Below are positions 62,256-64,000 of a stretch of DNA of 64,000 bases, piece by piece. This DNA is from Pseudomonadota bacterium (lineage in GTDB: Bacteria; Desulfobacterota; Binatia; Binatales; Binataceae), in assembly GCA_021324855.1 (NCBI GenBank), contig JAJPIG010000021.1, positions 1 to 64,000 on the forward strand. The letters run 5' to 3'. The notes beneath the pieces are model-generated. The model saw nothing but the letters and a program-made list of their open reading frames with translations. It had not been told where the DNA came from and did no database searches. Each line of letters begins with the position of its first letter. Position 1 is the stretch's first letter. A program made the position numbers and the translations under genes.

Positions 62256-63404
62256 TTGAACGAGCATCAAGAAGAAACTGGAGTGTCTGTGGGCAAGCCG
62301 CCGGGTCGGCTGTTCTTCGCCGGCTGGGTGTTGGCGATCTTGGTGGTGGTGGCGCTTACGGCGGGCCTCGTGATGGCGCGCGAGCTTTGGATCGGCCGTC
62401 AGACCAATGAGCTCAAACAGGCGCTGGCGCGCGGGCGGCGCGTGCTCGTGATCAAGGCGATGGAAGCGCCGCCGCTCCGCACGATCGAGCTGCCGGGCAA
62501 CACTCGCGGCTTTATCGAGACCCCGGTCTACGCGAAAATCTCGGGTTATCTCACATCGATCTCGGTCGACAAGGGCGATCGAGTCAAGCGCGGGCAGGTG
62601 ATCGCGCGGCTGGAGTCGCGCGAGCTTGACCAGGAGGTCGCCGACACGCGCGCCAAGTACCAGATCGCGCAACTGACGGATCATCGAAATCAACTCCTCA
62701 GACGCGAGAACGTGGTCGCCCAACAGACGGCCGACGAAGCCCACGCCGCGATGCTTTCGGCGCAGGCTGCGCTCCGGCAGTTGATCGCCATGCAGCAGTA
62801 CAAGCTGATCGTCGCGCCGTTCGACGGCATGATTACGGCGCGCTACGCCGATCCCGGCACGCTCATCCCGCAAACCACGACGCCCGCCAGCGGCGCTACG
62901 CCGATCGTCTCGATGGCGACGCTGAAGCCGATGCGGGTTTACGCCGACGTGCCGCAAAGCGATGCGCCGTTCATTCATGACGGCGACCCGGCGGTCGTCA
63001 CCGTCCGCGAGTTTCCGCAGCACGATTTCAGCGGCAAGGTCACGCGGCATCCCGATGCCCTCAATCCTGCGTCGCGCACGATGCTGGTCGAAGTCGATCT
63101 GCCGAATGACGATCTGCTGCTCTATCCAGGGATGTATGCGCGGGTGAAATTTACGATCGGAATGCCGGCCGGCGTGCCGCGTGTGCCCGACGATGCGCTC
63201 GTTTTCCGCGACGGTAAGGTTTTCGTACCGGTCATTCGCAACAATCTGCTGAAGTTGGCCGAGGTGACGCTCGGTTACGATGACGGCCAGACGGTGGAGA
63301 TTCGCCGCGGGGTCAACACCGGCGACTTGGTCGCGATCGACGTCGGACAGGCGGCGCGCGACGGCGAAGCCGTCCAGCCGGTCCTGCGCCAGCCGGGCAG
63401 TTAG
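62256..63404 (+). CDS. RND efflux periplasmic adaptor (HlyD/MFP family)
   Basis: A 382-residue adaptor with an N-terminal membrane anchor (about 20-43), barrel-sandwich/lipoyl segments (AKISGYLTSISVDKGDRVKRGQVIARLESRELDQEV and later FDGMITARYADPGTLI) flanking a helical hairpin, and the C-terminal beta-barrel. TTG 62256 starts the frame. It follows the permease closely. Confidence 0.85.
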   Translation: MNEHQEETGVSVGKPPGRLFFAGWVLAILVVVALTAGLVMARELWIGRQTNELKQALARGRRVLVIKAMEAPPLRTIELPGNTRGFIETPVYAKISGYLTSISVDKGDRVKRGQVIARLESRELDQEVADTRAKYQIAQLTDHRNQLLRRENVVAQQTADEAHAAMLSAQAALRQLIAMQQYKLIVAPFDGMITARYADPGTLIPQTTTPASGATPIVSMATLKPMRVYADVPQSDAPFIHDGDPAVVTVREFPQHDFSGKVTRHPDALNPASRTMLVEVDLPNDDLLLYPGMYARVKFTIGMPAGVPRVPDDALVFRDGKVFVPVIRNNLLKLAEVTLGYDDGQTVEIRRGVNTGDLVAIDVGQAARDGEAVQPVLRQPGS

Positions 63405-63489
63405 CGCTGCCGAGGAGGCTCGAAGCATAAATTTGCTTGCCGGGCAGTGAAGACCTCGCTTATAACGGGGTCGGAGTCCCGGGCGAGCC

Positions 63490-64000
63490 ATGGCGTACCG
63501 TAATCCGCTCTACGATCTTGACCTCGCACGCAACGCCGCGAATTTCGAACCACTCACACCGACCAGCTTTCTGACCCGAACCGCAGCGGTCTTTCCCGAT
63601 CGCGTCGCCGTAGTCTACGAGGATCAGCGCTTCACCTGGCGCGAGTTCGAGCGCCGATGCCGCCGGCTGGCGAGCGCGCTCAAACGCCGCGGTATCGGGA
63701 CAGGCGACACCGTCGCGATGATCGCCTCGAACACGCCGCACATCCTGGAGGGTCATTTCGGACCAGCGATGATCGGCGCAGTGCTCAACGCGATCAATGT
63801 CCGTCTCGACGCCGACACGATCGCCTACATCCTGGAGCACGGCGAAGCGAAACTGCTGATCACTGATCGCCAGTATTCACCCGAGGTGAAGAAAGCCCTG
63901 GGCGCGATGAAATCACCGCCGCCCGTCGTCGATATCGATGATCCGCATGCGACCGGCGGTGAAGCACTCGGCCAATGCGATTACGAGGCATTGCTCGAAG
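63490..64000 (+). CDS. AMP-dependent acyl-CoA synthetase, N-terminal part (runs off window)
   Basis: The first 170 residues of an acyl-adenylating enzyme: LTPTSFLTRTAAVFPDRVAVVYEDQRFTWREFERR, the ATP-binding start of the domain (GIGTGDTVAMIASNTPHILEGHFGPAMIGAVLNAINVRLDADTIAYILEH). The motif SSGTTG lies beyond the window. GGAGTC precedes ATG 63490. Confidence 0.87.
   Translation, partial: MAYRNPLYDLDLARNAANFEPLTPTSFLTRTAAVFPDRVAVVYEDQRFTWREFERRCRRLASALKRRGIGTGDTVAMIASNTPHILEGHFGPAMIGAVLNAINVRLDADTIAYILEHGEAKLLITDRQYSPEVKKALGAMKSPPPVVDIDDPHATGGEALGQCDYEALLE

Noticed and set aside
1-64000. CRISPR arrays and insertion sequences
   Set aside because: No regularly spaced repeats and no transposase-like protein were found.

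Overview
This is a 64 kb chromosomal window from a GC-rich, probably soil-dwelling, Gram-negative bacterium. The mix of ring-hydroxylating Rieske oxygenases, UbiD, DUF1329, an F420/flavin LLM oxidoreductase, CoA-dependent aromatic degradation, an ISC operon ending in iscX, and a delta-proteobacteria-like rplM-rpsI neighbourhood suggests a deltaproteobacterial or Candidatus Binatota-type genome. That placement is inference, since no 16S rRNA is present.

Left edge (1-1460): end of an integrated conjugative element. Genes trbG (cut by the window edge) and trbF run leftward. They stop at a 56-bp 3' fragment of tRNA-Leu(TAA), the classic scar of tyrosine-integrase insertion. Chromosomal genes begin after it.

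1.8-11 kb: scattered single genes: bestrophin-like membrane protein, NnrS with palindromes upstream, a MASE1-GAF hybrid histidine kinase, a DUF4410 lipoprotein, a K+-channel-like protein, an FAH-family hydrolase and a UbiD decarboxylase. 11.4-17.4 kb: two small proteins (one Flp-pilin-like), a CarAa-like Rieske oxygenase, DUF1329, and a leftward operon of a CYTH/VTC-like protein, split chromate transporter and isochorismatase-like hydrolase.

17.7-27 kb: a compact catabolic operon (LLM oxidoreductase, anthraniloyl/salicylyl-CoA monooxygenase-reductase, SDR, crotonase, RidA-like protein, aryl-CoA ligase, small unknown), then an amidohydrolase remnant with an internal inversion, an alpha/beta hydrolase and a convergent Rieske alpha subunit. 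The likely substrate is an ortho-amino or ortho-hydroxy benzoate handled as a CoA thioester.

27-40 kb: PBP1B, a tetraheme cytochrome c plus NarI-like cytochrome b pair, an AT-rich promoter region with two secreted proteins (one a 1335-residue SBBP/BNR repeat protein), a sulfite-oxidase-like molybdoenzyme, a membrane protein of unknown function, and a leftward trmI-cyclase-ZIP group.

40-49.5 kb: small zinc-ribbon proteins, secF without secD, and a complete ISC operon (iscS-iscU-iscA-hscB-hscA-iscX) behind two good promoter candidates, followed by two unknown proteins.

49.6-64 kb: FAD/Fe-S oxidase, FAH hydrolase, a TAT-exported superoxide-dismutase-fold protein lacking most metal ligands next to argC, a Rieske alpha/beta pair, VanZ, rpsI-rplM with tRNA-Asp, an RND pump with its adaptor, and the start of an acyl-CoA synthetase that runs off the window.

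No CRISPR array, rRNA or intact insertion sequence was seen. The most unusual items are the att scar, the inverted amidohydrolase remnant, the metal-ligand-poor SOD-like protein, the CoA-dependent aminoaryl operon with a RidA lacking the usual arginine, and the multiheme/NarI-like pair.
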